Below are positions 8,602-18,157 of a DNA stretch of 64,000 nt, piece after piece. Within the stretch, counting starts at the first letter, position 1. Each line of letters starts with the position of its first letter. Origin of the DNA: Bacteroidota bacterium (GTDB lineage: Bacteria > Bacteroidota > Bacteroidia > Chitinophagales > Chitinophagaceae); contig JAHEFI010000001.1 in the NCBI GenBank assembly GCA_024640255.1, forward strand, positions 124,001 through 188,000, read 5' to 3'. Under the pieces are notes generated by a model. The model was not told the origin of the DNA. It saw nothing but the letters and a program-made list of their open reading frames with translations, and searched no databases. Position numbers and translations under genes: made by a program.

Positions 8602-9517
8602 TACTTTCTTTTAATTTCACTTTTGTAAATACCTGTAAATGTGGTAAGGCTAATACAGCAATTCCAATAAATAATAATGGAAGAAAATGCGTCATGTCTA
8701 AAGTATTTAGCGCATATTTAATAAATAAACTAATACCCAACCAAGCTAATAGTGAATAGGGCAAAGCTTTTAATAGTAGGCTTCCCCAGCCTTTAAAGGT
8801 ATTTGGTAAACTAAATTCTTGTCGAATTTTATCAAAGGATAAAATAGAATGCCAGATGCCAAAATAAAATGCAAAACACAACCATAATGGCAATGCTAGA
8901 TTGATAATATTTAAACAGCCTATTTGAATGACTGCGTAAAAGAAGTTAATTGGTTTGGTAAAGAAAAATTTCCAACTAAAGAATAGTATCACATGAATGA
9001 TGATTAAACTGGCTTGTGTTATGGGAAATATTTCTTTTGCTATTAAATAAAATTTATTGGCTTCTATTTTAGATTGCCCCAATAACATAAAAATATCAAT
9101 AGCAGTATGAATATTTTTACTCAATAAAAAAAGTATCCAACTTAAGCCCAATAAAAAATACATCAATTGATGCCATTTATTTTCTGCTTTACCAATCCAG
9201 TCTATTTCTCCAAAATGATAAGCAGTTAATGCGATGAAAATTATAATAGCAACAGTTGGAAGATAGTACCATATTAGTGCATAGATAGCCATATTGGAAA
9301 AATATTTCCCAAAAAAGAGTAGGCTATGCCTTATACCTTCTTGCTGCTCCATCTTTTTATCAATAAAAAAATCAAGTGCACCATGTGGTATCCCTAAAGT
9401 AAAAAGAATAACAAGTAATAAATTTACTTGTGTATTAAAGTTAATTGGATAAAAATGATGTATGCCAATTAATATAAATCCTATAAGAAGAAGTAATACT
9501 CTTAAGCGTAATTGCAT
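8594..9517 (-). CDS. blh: Brp/Blh-family beta-carotene 15,15'-dioxygenase (retinal synthesis)
   Basis: A 307-residue polytopic membrane protein with about eight hydrophobic segments. The family's iron-binding histidines are visible: PHGALDFF (H45), YHFGEIDW (H101, E104), GIWHSILSFDKIR (H223) and a late LPHLQVF (H293). Blh cleaves beta-carotene symmetrically into two retinal molecules. It lies 60 bases downstream of the proteorhodopsin gene on the same strand, the standard aquatic-bacterium arrangement, so it supplies the chromophore to the adjacent pump. No crt genes for beta-carotene synthesis are in the window, so these must be elsewhere. The start ATG at 9517 is supported by the immediate hydrophobic helix. 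Confidence 0.92.
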   Translation of the reverse strand: MQLRLRVLLLLIGFILIGIHHFYPINFNTQVNLLLVILFTLGIPHGALDFFIDKKMEQQEGIRHSLLFFGKYFSNMAIYALIWYYLPTVAIIIFIALTAYHFGEIDWIGKAENKWHQLMYFLLGLSWILFLLSKNIHTAIDIFMLLGQSKIEANKFYLIAKEIFPITQASLIIIHVILFFSWKFFFTKPINFFYAVIQIGCLNIINLALPLWLCFAFYFGIWHSILSFDKIRQEFSLPNTFKGWGSLLLKALPYSLLAWLGISLFIKYALNTLDMTHFLPLLFIGIAVLALPHLQVFTKVKLKESTI

Positions 9518-9577
9518 AGGATAAATATAAAAAAAATAGGGCGAATAAAATATTCGCCCTACTCAAACCAAGAACGA

Positions 9578-10300
9578 TTATGCAGCTTTTCTGCTCAATG
9601 CATAGATAACCAAACCAAAACCTATTTTGTTTACAGCGTCACCAATATTGTAAACAATATTCATGTCTAATCCAATGTTAGCAAAACTTGCATACCATTG
9701 TCCAGATGCTGTTCCGATTAAGTATCCTAAAGGATAGATAGCCCAACCTACTAATACAAACCAGCCTAATGCTGCGTTTGCAGAAGCTACTGCAGAGCCT
9801 GCGCTTGTTGCTAATTTCTTAACATCACCCATCCATACTTCATATACAATGTAGAAGTATGCGATAGCGCTTACAGTTCCCCAGATAGTTGCATTACCTA
9901 AACCTGCTTCACCCATGTAGCCAGTTACTAACATTACTACAGAAGCTAAAATCATCTTCCATAATAAGCTTGATGTACCACCAGCTTTTTTAGTGATTAA
10001 ATAGAATTCAACACACATTAAAGGCACTGTCAATAACCAATCTACATATCTGAAGAATGTAGGAGAGTCATGTGTTTCAGCATAATAGCCTCTCATGTAA
10101 TAGTAGTGAACCGCAGCAATGAATGTGATTAACCCCGATACTAATACCGACGTTCTCCATTCTTTACTAGTGTTGCCTACTTCAAAAAAGAAAAATACAG
10201 CGGCAGCCATCATCGCCATGGTGCCAACAAAAAAAGTAAATGAAACGTAGTCAGTCTTTGCGATTGACATTGTAGCATCTAAAAAGAATAAATGATCCAT
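9578..10300 (-). CDS. Proteorhodopsin, light-driven proton pump (green-absorbing type)
   Basis: I start the gene at the ATG at 10300 (240 aa); an in-frame GTG at 10336 would add a basic, unconserved extension. Seven membrane helices are visible. Helix C reads RYVDWLLTVPLMCVEFYLI, giving the DTE outward proton-pump signature: acceptor D87, T91, donor E98, after R84. H65 sits in AAVHYYY, the usual partner of the acceptor. The retinal Schiff-base lysine is K225 in DAVNKIGFG. The tuning position holds Met (M95) where blue forms have Gln, so green absorption is predicted. The gene is followed by blh and preceded by a long untranslated region and a terminator for the upstream operon. Confidence 0.96.
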   Translation of the reverse strand: MDHLFFLDATMSIAKTDYVSFTFFVGTMAMMAAAVFFFFEVGNTSKEWRTSVLVSGLITFIAAVHYYYMRGYYAETHDSPTFFRYVDWLLTVPLMCVEFYLITKKAGGTSSLLWKMILASVVMLVTGYMGEAGLGNATIWGTVSAIAYFYIVYEVWMGDVKKLATSAGSAVASANAALGWFVLVGWAIYPLGYLIGTASGQWYASFANIGLDMNIVYNIGDAVNKIGFGLVIYALSRKAA

Positions 10301-10573
10301 ATTGTGGAGTTTTGGTGAACGTTTTTTGGGCACCACCTATCACAACAAATCCGTTACGGGTGCAAGCAATCTCTCTAATAACACATAATTTAGATTAATT
10401 GTTTATGCAACCAATGATTTTCTTGTTAAAATTTTTATTGTCTAAAGTTCAACAATAATAAGGGTTTCAGGGCACTTCAATTTAGTGATGTACGAAAAAA
10501 TTTGTCGACTAACTAGTTGATTGATAGTGTCTACGAAATGTTGTATTTTATACACTAAGTACATGTATTAAAT
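10301..10573. other. Non-coding region upstream of proteorhodopsin
   Basis: About 270 bases without a credible gene. I find no exact TAnnTTTG box on the minus strand; imperfect candidates are present but none stands out. It contains an AACTAGTT palindrome near 10511-10518 and GCAAGCAATC at 10362-10371, a 10-base match to a sequence seen at 36741-36754 and 63512-63525. The proteorhodopsin promoter must lie here unless the gene is read from further upstream. Confidence 0.5.
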
Positions 10574-10603
10574 AAAAAGTCTGCTTCATCAAGCAGACTT
10601 TTT
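10574..10603. terminator. Bidirectional intrinsic terminator
   Basis: AAAAAGTCTGCTT, loop CATC, AAGCAGACTTTTT: a perfect 13-bp stem with A and T tracts on either side. It ends the DUF1080 operon transcribed from the right (minus strand) and insulates the proteorhodopsin gene. Confidence 0.9.
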
Positions 10604-10658
10604 ATTTTTCTAATGCATTGTATTACATGCATTTAAGATTTTAACATTTTTTCAAAAA

Positions 10659-12623
10659 TTACAATCTTTTTATGCGCATATTTTTAAATCTCACCACATC
10701 TCCATGACCCAAGAACCCAATATGACCTTTAGTTCTAGCTAGTCCTGGATGTTCTTTATGATCTGCTGTGCCGTTTTTTGTTACTTCTTTAATATCTACT
10801 TCATTAATGACTGTTCCATTTAATGTCACTTTGATAGTAGATCCCTTCAACATAATTTCTTCTTTGTTCCATTCGCCGGTAGGTAATAAATAACCTCTTT
10901 TTGCAGGAGCAATTCCATAAACCGAACCATGATATTGATAAGGTTGTAAGCTAGCATAAATAGGTGCTTCGTTATCTAGTACTTGAATTTCCATGCCCAC
11001 ATAAGCTGCATCGCCTACAGGTGGTGCATGTACGCCAATACCATTGTTAGCACCTGGTGTTAATTGAAATTCAAATCGGTAAACAAAATCTGCATATTCT
11101 TCTTTGGTATACAAATTTCCTCCACTACCATTATCTGGTACTACTACCAATGCACCATCATTGATTACATATCCTGCAGTATTACCCATCCATTGATCAA
11201 TATTCATACCATCAAATAAGTTCACAAATCCTTCTTTCTTTTCTTCTTCTGTTAAACTCACTGCATTATTATCAGGTAATTCTCTTATATATAAATTTCT
11301 ATAAGCTACATATGTACCATGTGCTTGTAATTCAATTTGCTCTTTAATAAAAATTGGTAAGTTTCTGTCCCAGTAATTTTCTAACACAATATTATCGGTC
11401 ACTAATACACCATTTAAGTAAACAGTTACTTTGTCTCCTTTCATGATGATATGAAAATTATTCCAAGAACCAATTGCGTTATCAGCTACAACCAATGGTT
11501 TACTTTGATTCTTTTGATTATTGTATAATCCACCAGAACCTACTTGTGCACCTACTTCTCTTCTGCTAGTATCCCAAATTTGTACCTGTGGTGAACCTCT
11601 TAAATAAATACCTGCATCACCTTGTGCGGTGATTTTCCAATCTACATACATTTCAAAATCACCATATTTTTTCTCGGTACATAAATTATCTCCATGTCCT
11701 GTAAAAACAAGCATACCATCTTTTACAACCCAATCATTAATAATTTTTGCATCTGCTTTTGCTTGTAATGCTTTTAAAGCAGAATCAGTTTGTTTGGCTC
11801 TATAAATTGGATTGCCTACTAAGCCTTTCCATCCTGTTAAATCTTTGCCATTAAACATATTTACAAATCCATAATCATATGGCAGCTTTCTTAAATGCGC
11901 TTTTAACTTAGTAGCTAAAATAGCACTATCCACTCCACTAATTAATGGCAATGCTTTTTCTAATGCTTCTCTTACTATTGGTCCTTTAATAGCCAAATCT
12001 GCTAAAGCCAGTCTGGTAACTGCTAATGCTGCTTCTTTATTGACCAATGCATTGTCTAAAAATTTACTGGCAAAAACAAAACTTCCAAAACCAGGTACTC
12101 TTGCAGCTTCAGCTATAATTCTTTTTTGTTCAATAGAATTTTTTGCTAATTCCATTTTATCCTGTAAATCCAATAATTTTTGAACATCATTTTTTGTTGA
12201 AAGGGGTGCTTCTGCAATTTCTTTGATTTTAGGAAGATCATTATTTCTTTGAGTTGAAATAGAAGCATCCGTTAATAAATTCAATTCATCCTGAATTGCA
12301 ATTTTCGCATAATCTGATTTTGCTTTTCTTTTTTGCTTTGATAATTGTTTTGCAAAAGCAGCGCGCTTTTCACTATTAGCAATGTTATTTACATAGGCAT
12401 GTAAAGCATAAGTTGCTTTTGTTTTATAAGTTGTATCCTCTAAAAGTTTGAAAAAGGCTTTCCATTCTGAAGCTTCCCAACTATTCATATTGGCTAAAGA
12501 GGCAGTTGCTTCTGTAGTTTTTTGATAAGGAAAAACCTGAATGGTATTTACCAAATTGGATTGAGCAGTTACTTGTATTACTGTAATAAAAGTAACAGTT
12601 AGAAATAATAATATTTTTTTCAT
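10659..12623 (-). CDS. Secreted protein with two 3-keto-disaccharide hydrolase (DUF1080) domains
   Basis: I start at the ATG at 12623, which opens a clean signal peptide (MKKILLFL...VTAQ); the protein is 654 aa. Residues 22-245 are helical, HEAT-like, with no recognised activity. Two concanavalin-like beta-sandwich domains of the DUF1080/PF06439 family follow, at about 252-445 (FVNMFNGKDLTGW) and 465-650 (FVNLFDGMNIDQW). This family includes enzymes acting on 3-keto-glycosides. The gene is last in an operon after a Gfo/Idh oxidoreductase (10 bases gap) and a D-aminoacylase-like amidohydrolase. The pairing with Gfo/Idh supports oxidation of a sugar at C3 followed by cleavage by this protein; substrate not known. 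A strong terminator follows. Confidence 0.85.
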   Translation of the reverse strand: MKKILLFLTVTFITVIQVTAQSNLVNTIQVFPYQKTTEATASLANMNSWEASEWKAFFKLLEDTTYKTKATYALHAYVNNIANSEKRAAFAKQLSKQKRKAKSDYAKIAIQDELNLLTDASISTQRNNDLPKIKEIAEAPLSTKNDVQKLLDLQDKMELAKNSIEQKRIIAEAARVPGFGSFVFASKFLDNALVNKEAALAVTRLALADLAIKGPIVREALEKALPLISGVDSAILATKLKAHLRKLPYDYGFVNMFNGKDLTGWKGLVGNPIYRAKQTDSALKALQAKADAKIINDWVVKDGMLVFTGHGDNLCTEKKYGDFEMYVDWKITAQGDAGIYLRGSPQVQIWDTSRREVGAQVGSGGLYNNQKNQSKPLVVADNAIGSWNNFHIIMKGDKVTVYLNGVLVTDNIVLENYWDRNLPIFIKEQIELQAHGTYVAYRNLYIRELPDNNAVSLTEEEKKEGFVNLFDGMNIDQWMGNTAGYVINDGALVVVPDNGSGGNLYTKEEYADFVYRFEFQLTPGANNGIGVHAPPVGDAAYVGMEIQVLDNEAPIYASLQPYQYHGSVYGIAPAKRGYLLPTGEWNKEEIMLKGSTIKVTLNGTVINEVDIKEVTKNGTADHKEHPGLARTKGHIGFLGHGDVVRFKNMRIKRL

Positions 12624-12633
12624 GTAATGTTTT

Positions 12634-13902
12634 TTAAATAGTCCAAGGTCCACGCATTGGTGGGTTAATTAAATAATTTGCTTCTGCATCATCAATAAAT
12701 ACTTGATTCACTGGATCGAACTTTAAGGTTCTTCCTAATTGTAATGCAATCTTTCCTAAGTTAATGATAGTACAAGATCTAAATCCATTAGACTCGTTTA
12801 ATGCAAATGGCGTTCTGTATTTTACAGAATCTAAAAAATTAGTCACCTGTGGTTCTGGATCAGGCATCATGGCTAATTTTTCTTTTAGATTTGGAATATC
12901 AGATTTAAATCCATTAAATAATTTTCCTTTTGGACCCTCTATATATGCAGCGTTTGGATCTTTTGCTTCTCCATCTAAAATAATTTTACAACCATCTTCA
13001 TAAGTGTAAGTTATTTTTCTAAATGTACCACATGCATCAGGATGTTGTTGTTCTGCATCTACTTCTATCAATACAGGACTAGTATGATCCTTTCCTAAAA
13101 AATATTGTATTGGATCAAGATAATGTTGTCCCATGTCTCCTAATCCACCTCCATCATAATCCCAATATCCTCTAAAGGTTTGATGCACTCTATGCGGGTT
13201 ATAAGGCTTGTATGGTGCAGGCCCTAACCATCTATCATAATCTAATTCAGCAGGAACCGCTTGTGGTTCTAAATTGGTCTTACCTACCCAATAAAATTTC
13301 CAATCAAATCCGGTTGTCTTACTTACCGTAACAGTTAATGGCCAACCTAGCAATCCAGATTCTACTAACTTTTTAATTGGTTTCACGGTTGTGTTCATTC
13401 CATAAAAATTATCTTCAAAACGGAACCATGTATTCAATCTAAACATTCTTCCATATTGTTTCACTGCTTCTACCACACGCTTCCCTTCTCCAATAGTTCT
13501 AGTCATTGGTTTTTCACACCATATATCTTTTCCAGCTTTTGCTGCATCTACTGCCATGATTCCATGCCAATGTGGTGGAGTAGCAATATGTACAATATCT
13601 ACTTCAGGTAAAGCAATTAATTCTCTATGATCATGAAATGTTTTTACGCCACCGCCAATACTGTTAGCCACTTCGCTTAAATGTTTTTGATCAACATCAC
13701 AGATAGCCACCACTCTGGTGCCTGCATAAGGAATATGTCCTCTTCCCATTCCACCCACACCAATAATACCTTTAGTTAATTGATCACTTGGTGCTAGAAA
13801 GCCTCTTCCTAAAACATGTCTTGGAACAATCGAGATTCCCGCAGCAATGGTAGCTGCATTTCGAAGAAAACTTCTTCTACTATTGGATGTTGTTTTTTTC
13901 AT
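12634..13902 (-). CDS. Gfo/Idh/MocA-family oxidoreductase with Tat signal
   Basis: The ATG at 13902 opens MKKTTSNSRRSFLRN, a twin-arginine signal; an upstream in-frame ATG near 13983 would overlap the preceding gene and bury the signal. The mature protein (422 aa total) has an N-terminal Rossmann NAD(P) domain (GIIGVGGMGRGHI), the family lysine motif CEKPMTR, and a C-terminal dehydrogenase domain with GDMGQHYLDP contributing the likely catalytic histidine. Tat export fits a protein that folds around its nucleotide in the cytoplasm. It lies 19 bases after the amidohydrolase and 10 bases before the DUF1080 gene. Likely role: oxidation of a sugar or glycoside hydroxyl in the periplasm. Confidence 0.9.
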   Translation of the reverse strand: MKKTTSNSRRSFLRNAATIAAGISIVPRHVLGRGFLAPSDQLTKGIIGVGGMGRGHIPYAGTRVVAICDVDQKHLSEVANSIGGGVKTFHDHRELIALPEVDIVHIATPPHWHGIMAVDAAKAGKDIWCEKPMTRTIGEGKRVVEAVKQYGRMFRLNTWFRFEDNFYGMNTTVKPIKKLVESGLLGWPLTVTVSKTTGFDWKFYWVGKTNLEPQAVPAELDYDRWLGPAPYKPYNPHRVHQTFRGYWDYDGGGLGDMGQHYLDPIQYFLGKDHTSPVLIEVDAEQQHPDACGTFRKITYTYEDGCKIILDGEAKDPNAAYIEGPKGKLFNGFKSDIPNLKEKLAMMPDPEPQVTNFLDSVKYRTPFALNESNGFRSCTIINLGKIALQLGRTLKFDPVNQVFIDDAEANYLINPPMRGPWTI

Positions 13903-13921
13903 TATTGATTGAATAAATGGA

Positions 13922-15493
13922 TTAATTATTTTTATTTCTAATAGCCATACCTTTTCTAGTTCCGTTATGTATGCCATTGTCAATGGTTACTGCACCATTT
14001 ACTAGTACATATTTAAAACCCTTAGCGTATTGATGTGGATTATCATAAGTAGATGCGTCTCCCACTTCATTTTCATCAAAGACAACTATGTCGGCGATAT
14101 AACCTTCTCTGATCAAACCTCTTTCTACTAAATTAAATTTATTAGCAGGAAGTGATGTCATTCTTCTAATAGCTTCTTCCAAACTAATTACTTTTTCTTC
14201 TCTTACATATTTCCCTAGTACTCTAGAATTAGTGCCATAAGCTCTTGGATGTGGCTTTCCGGCACCCATTACTGCAATACCTGCATCACTTGCAATCATA
14301 TTATATGGGTATCTCATAATATTTTTTACATCTTCTTCACTCATGCCATGATATACCATTTGTGCTCCACCTTGCTCCATCATTTGAACAATGGTTTCCG
14401 CTTCTGCATTTTTATTATGCTTACCACCTCTCATCAAATTAATTTCTTCAATACTTTTTCCATTATAAGTAGAGTCTGCTTTATAATTCGCTACAACAGC
14501 ATAACTAAAATGTTTTAATCCTCTTCTTTTAATAATCTCTATGCTATGTGCTTTTACTCTTTCTCTAATTGCTGGATTTTTTAGTCTTGCCATAATGGAG
14601 TCTTGACCATCTGACAATACATCACTTGGCAACATTACTCCTAAGTTGGTGCTGCTTGCTGTGTAAGGATATTGATCAATAGTTACATCTATTCCTTCTT
14701 TTCTTGCGTTCTCTACTAATGGTAAAGTTTCTTTACTTCTTCCCCAGTTATTTTGACCACTTACTTTAAAGTGTGAAATCTCAACAGGGATATTAGCTGC
14801 TCTTCCAATTTCAATTGCTTCATTCACAGCATCTACCACTTTATCTTCTTCATATCTAATATGAGAAGAGTATACACCACCATTCGCAGCAATTACTTTG
14901 GCTAGTCTTACCACTTCTTCAGTAGGAGCGTATGTTCCAGGAATATAAATCAAACCAGTAGACATGCCTACAGCGCCATCCTGCATTGCTTTTTGTGCTA
15001 AAAATTCCATCTTCACCAATTCTTCTTCTGTAGCATTTCTATTAGCAGTACCCATTACTTGTTTGCGAATATTATTATGCCCCATTAATGAAGCAATATT
15101 AATTGAAGTGCCAATAGAATCGATGGTATTAAAATAGCTGTTTAAATTATCTGCACTACCACCGCAATTGCCTGTTATTACAGTAGTCACTCCATCATAA
15201 ATAAAATTACCAGCCATTGGGTTTCTGGTTTCACCGCCTTCTACATGTCCGTGCACATCAATAAAACCTGGAGTAACAATTAATCCTTTAGCATCAATGA
15301 TTTTTGGCGCTTTCCAATTTTTTAATTGACCTATTGCTACTATTTTATTTTTACTAATAGCAACATCTTTGTATTGCCACTGATTGCCAGTGCCATCCAT
15401 TAGTTTTCCATTCTTAATAATTATATCTGCTTCTTGTGCATGTGTGGCTGTATACATAAATAATACAGCTGCACTTAATAGTATTTTTTTCAT
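13922..15493 (-). CDS. N-acyl-D-amino-acid deacylase-type amidohydrolase, secreted
   Basis: A 523-residue protein with signal peptide MKKILL...ATHAQ. It belongs to the D-aminoacylase branch of the amidohydrolase superfamily: the H-x-H metal motif is VHGHVE (H81, H83), the branch-specific metal cysteine is in TGNCGGS (C110), and later barrel histidines appear in SHIRYE and ISHFKVSG, with the catalytic-site DAGI near residue 405. The usual DVHTHDD is changed to DVHGHVE, which may shift substrate range. It would release an acid from an N-acyl-D-amino acid or similar amide in the periplasm. It is the first gene of the operon with Gfo/Idh and DUF1080, an unexpected companion for sugar enzymes. Confidence 0.87.
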   Translation of the reverse strand: MKKILLSAAVLFMYTATHAQEADIIIKNGKLMDGTGNQWQYKDVAISKNKIVAIGQLKNWKAPKIIDAKGLIVTPGFIDVHGHVEGGETRNPMAGNFIYDGVTTVITGNCGGSADNLNSYFNTIDSIGTSINIASLMGHNNIRKQVMGTANRNATEEELVKMEFLAQKAMQDGAVGMSTGLIYIPGTYAPTEEVVRLAKVIAANGGVYSSHIRYEEDKVVDAVNEAIEIGRAANIPVEISHFKVSGQNNWGRSKETLPLVENARKEGIDVTIDQYPYTASSTNLGVMLPSDVLSDGQDSIMARLKNPAIRERVKAHSIEIIKRRGLKHFSYAVVANYKADSTYNGKSIEEINLMRGGKHNKNAEAETIVQMMEQGGAQMVYHGMSEEDVKNIMRYPYNMIASDAGIAVMGAGKPHPRAYGTNSRVLGKYVREEKVISLEEAIRRMTSLPANKFNLVERGLIREGYIADIVVFDENEVGDASTYDNPHQYAKGFKYVLVNGAVTIDNGIHNGTRKGMAIRNKNN

Positions 15494-15554
15494 GAAATAA
15501 ATTGTCTCCCAATTTACTAAATACTATGTATAAATTTCTTACATTAGAGATGAA

Positions 15555-15866
15555 ATGTTGAAAGCCTTTTTAAATACTAGCATACTCGTTTCTGGTCTTT
15601 TCGCCATGGCGACATCTTGTACCAGCAAATCACACGCTTCCAGCAATAAAGAGTCTTCTGAGTTTGCCGCCAACCTTATTGATTCTAGCCTGACCCATAA
15701 TGTGATCTATGTCTACGATGAGGTATACTCTTTGGAGACTCGCTATTACGACCATCAAAAACAATTGGTTAAAACAGTGAAATACGACGATATTGTTCGT
15801 TGTGTAATTTATAATGTACAATCTAAGGAGGCCATGAAGTTAAAATCTATTGAATTAGGCCATTAA
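15555..15866 (+). CDS. Small lipoprotein of unknown function
   Basis: A 103-residue protein with a lipoprotein signal: hydrophobic ILVSGLFAMATSC with lipid-acceptor C22. The mature part is short, Ser-rich at first, then forms a strand-rich module around VIYVYDEVYSLETRYYDHQK. I do not recognise a family. It is transcribed divergently from the amidohydrolase operon (61 bases between starts) and its 3' end overlaps the kinase/aminotransferase gene by 12 bases in convergent orientation. The codon use and signal peptide argue it is real. Confidence 0.65.
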   Translation: MLKAFLNTSILVSGLFAMATSCTSKSHASSNKESSEFAANLIDSSLTHNVIYVYDEVYSLETRYYDHQKQLVKTVKYDDIVRCVIYNVQSKEAMKLKSIELGH

Positions 15867-18155
15867 TAGAACTTCGTCAAGTGCATTACTAAAATCAATC
15901 GCGTTCTTTTCTGAAAAAACAATAGGAGGTTTGATCTTCAAGACATTATTATAAGGTCCATCCGTGCTAATCAAGAAACCTTTGTTTTTAAGGGCTTCTA
16001 CTATTTGATTAATTTCTTTTCCAATAGGCTCTTTGCTGATTCTATCTTTTACTAGTTCTACTCCAATGAATAATCCCTCTCCTCTAACATCCCCTATAAT
16101 GGCATGCTTGGACATTAATGTTTGGAGAGCGTTCAATAAAACCTTGCCTACATTCAAAGCATTTTCTTGAAGTGCTTCGTCTTGTATCGTTTTTAATACT
16201 GCGGCTCCAGTGGCCATAGATACTGGATTACCTCCGTAAGTATTGAAAAACTCAATACCATTATTGAATTTTTCTGCAATGGCTTCAGTCATTACCACAG
16301 CCGCTAAAGGATGTCCATTACCAATGGGTTTTCCCATTACTACCATATCAGGCATCACTTCTTGTAATTCAAAACCCCAAAATTTGGAACCCACTCTGCC
16401 AAAACCAACCTGCACTTCATCTGCAATACAAATTCCACCTGCTGCTTGCACCATGGCATACACTTCTTTTAAATAATTTTTAGGCAATGGAATCTGTCCT
16501 CCCACACCTAATAAGGTTTCACAAATAAAAGCGGCTGGTTTTTTATTTTGATTTTTTAAAGTCTTAATAATTTCATCAACCGATGCTGCATAAGCTTTAC
16601 CTGCTTCTCCATTATTATTCTGATAAGGTCCTCTGAAAATATCTGGGTTCATGGCTTTATGCACCCATGGCATTTGTCCAATTCCATTGGGTTTATCAAA
16701 CTTGTACGGACTAATCTGCATAGTGGTTGTCGATGTACCATGATAAGCATGATCCAAAACAATCACCTCTTCTTGACCCGTAACCATTTTGCTAATTCTA
16801 ATGGCTAAATCATTTGCTTCCGATCCGCTATTGGTAAAATAACAAACCTTCAAATGCTTTGGTAAGGTTGCTAATAGTGCTTCTGCATAATTAATGATAT
16901 GATCATTCAAATACCTGGTATTGGTATTAAGCGTAGCAATTTGTTTTTGCATAGCTCTTGCTACCACTGGGTGACAATGGCCTACATGGCTTACATTATT
17001 TACACAATCTATATATGTGTTGCCTTTATCGTCGTATAAATATTGTAAAGCCCCTTTATCAATTTTTAAATGTGTTTGATAACTAATACTTAAATTTTTC
17101 CCAATATGTTTATGTCTTCTTTCTTCTATGCTTTGATAAGTATCATTTTGATTAATCAAGCCTTTGAAATTACAAACTCTTCTAAAAGCATCTTCTGCTT
17201 TAATAGGATTGATCTCTATTAATTGATAAATTAATTTCCAAGCTGGTTTCTCTGTAATAAAATGATGCGCATTGTCTGTTGATAAAGAAGCATTGTATGC
17301 AGATTGTGTAAGACTAATACATAATCTTGCTGCTATTAAATAATATAATATGCTTAACTCTTTTTCTTCAATAGGATATACATTGTGATAGCCTTTTACA
17401 ACAGATGCAGCAACAGCAAGTGGATCATTGCTATGAAGCATCGCATAAGTACAGGCTACTGCCAGATTATTGATGGTTGCAGAATATACCATATCGCCAA
17501 AATCTATTAACCCAATAATATCATTACCCTTTACCAATACATTATAATCATTGGCATCATTGTGTATATAACTATGTCTATAAGCGCTTAATGTTGGAAG
17601 TACTTCAGTTTCAAATTGTAACAAAAAATAATCTACTAATCTTCTTCCTTCATGAGATGCAATATATTTTAGCCTGTAATGGGCATCTCTTGCAGTACTG
17701 ATGTCCCAAGTATAATGTCTATGCATACTGGGATGCTTAAAGTCTTTTAAAGACGCATCCATTTTTGCTAAGAAGCTTCCCAGATTTTCATGAAGGCTTT
17801 GGTCATCATGAGGCGCATCTACCCAAAATTGACCCTCTAAATAATTTAATATTCTACAATAAAATACCTGGCCTCCATCTTCTAAAGTGGTTAGTGCTTC
17901 TCCTTTTTTATTTTTAATATAGTATTGAACTTGATCAGCAATAGGGCTGGATCTTAGATGTCCAATAATTTTTATTTGAGCATCTATAAAATCTTTATCA
18001 TGCTGCTCACCAGCAATTTTTAAAATATATTTTTTGCCAAATTTTTCTGTTAAAATAAAATTCAACTCATCATATCCATCTAATGCTTTCGCCTCAACAG
18101 TTAATTCATAATAATTATGAACTATGTTCTCTATCGCTGCTGTAGTAAAATTCAT
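15855..18155 (-). CDS. Fusion: APH-family kinase domain plus class III aminotransferase/phospho-lyase domain
   Basis: A 766-residue two-domain enzyme. Residues 1-330 are an aminoglycoside phosphotransferase-fold kinase: catalytic loop [10 protein letters not shown] (H198, D200, N205) and metal motif IDFGD (D218). Residues 345-766 are a class III PLP aminotransferase fold: [27 protein letters not shown] and Schiff-base lysine K609 in [10 protein letters not shown]. In mammals, hydroxylysine kinase (same kinase family) and the AGXT2-like phospho-lyases that act on phosphohydroxylysine or phosphoethanolamine are separate proteins working in sequence; bacterial fusions of the two are known. The order kinase then lyase suggests phosphorylation of an amino alcohol followed by PLP-dependent elimination. 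It is followed upstream by an alpha/beta hydrolase (2 bases apart). Substrate is inference. Confidence 0.9.
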   Translation of the reverse strand: MNFTTAAIENIVHNYYELTVEAKALDGYDELNFILTEKFGKKYILKIAGEQHDKDFIDAQIKIIGHLRSSPIADQVQYYIKNKKGEALTTLEDGGQVFYCRILNYLEGQFWVDAPHDDQSLHENLGSFLAKMDASLKDFKHPSMHRHYTWDISTARDAHYRLKYIASHEGRRLVDYFLLQFETEVLPTLSAYRHSYIHNDANDYNVLVKGNDIIGLIDFGDMVYSATINNLAVACTYAMLHSNDPLAVAASVVKGYHNVYPIEEKELSILYYLIAARLCISLTQSAYNASLSTDNAHHFITEKPAWKLIYQLIEINPIKAEDAFRRVCNFKGLINQNDTYQSIEERRHKHIGKNLSISYQTHLKIDKGALQYLYDDKGNTYIDCVNNVSHVGHCHPVVARAMQKQIATLNTNTRYLNDHIINYAEALLATLPKHLKVCYFTNSGSEANDLAIRISKMVTGQEEVIVLDHAYHGTSTTTMQISPYKFDKPNGIGQMPWVHKAMNPDIFRGPYQNNNGEAGKAYAASVDEIIKTLKNQNKKPAAFICETLLGVGGQIPLPKNYLKEVYAMVQAAGGICIADEVQVGFGRVGSKFWGFELQEVMPDMVVMGKPIGNGHPLAAVVMTEAIAEKFNNGIEFFNTYGGNPVSMATGAAVLKTIQDEALQENALNVGKVLLNALQTLMSKHAIIGDVRGEGLFIGVELVKDRISKEPIGKEINQIVEALKNKGFLISTDGPYNNVLKIKPPIVFSEKNAIDFSNALDEVLLMA

Positions 18156-18157
18156 CT

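Noticed and set aside
10301..10336. GTG start giving a 12-residue longer proteorhodopsin
   Set aside because: The extension (VPKKRSPKLHN) is basic and unlike family N-termini; the ATG at 10300 fits better.
14249..14518. 89-residue frame antisense to the amidohydrolase
   Set aside because: The real gene on the other strand has complete family motifs; this one has none.
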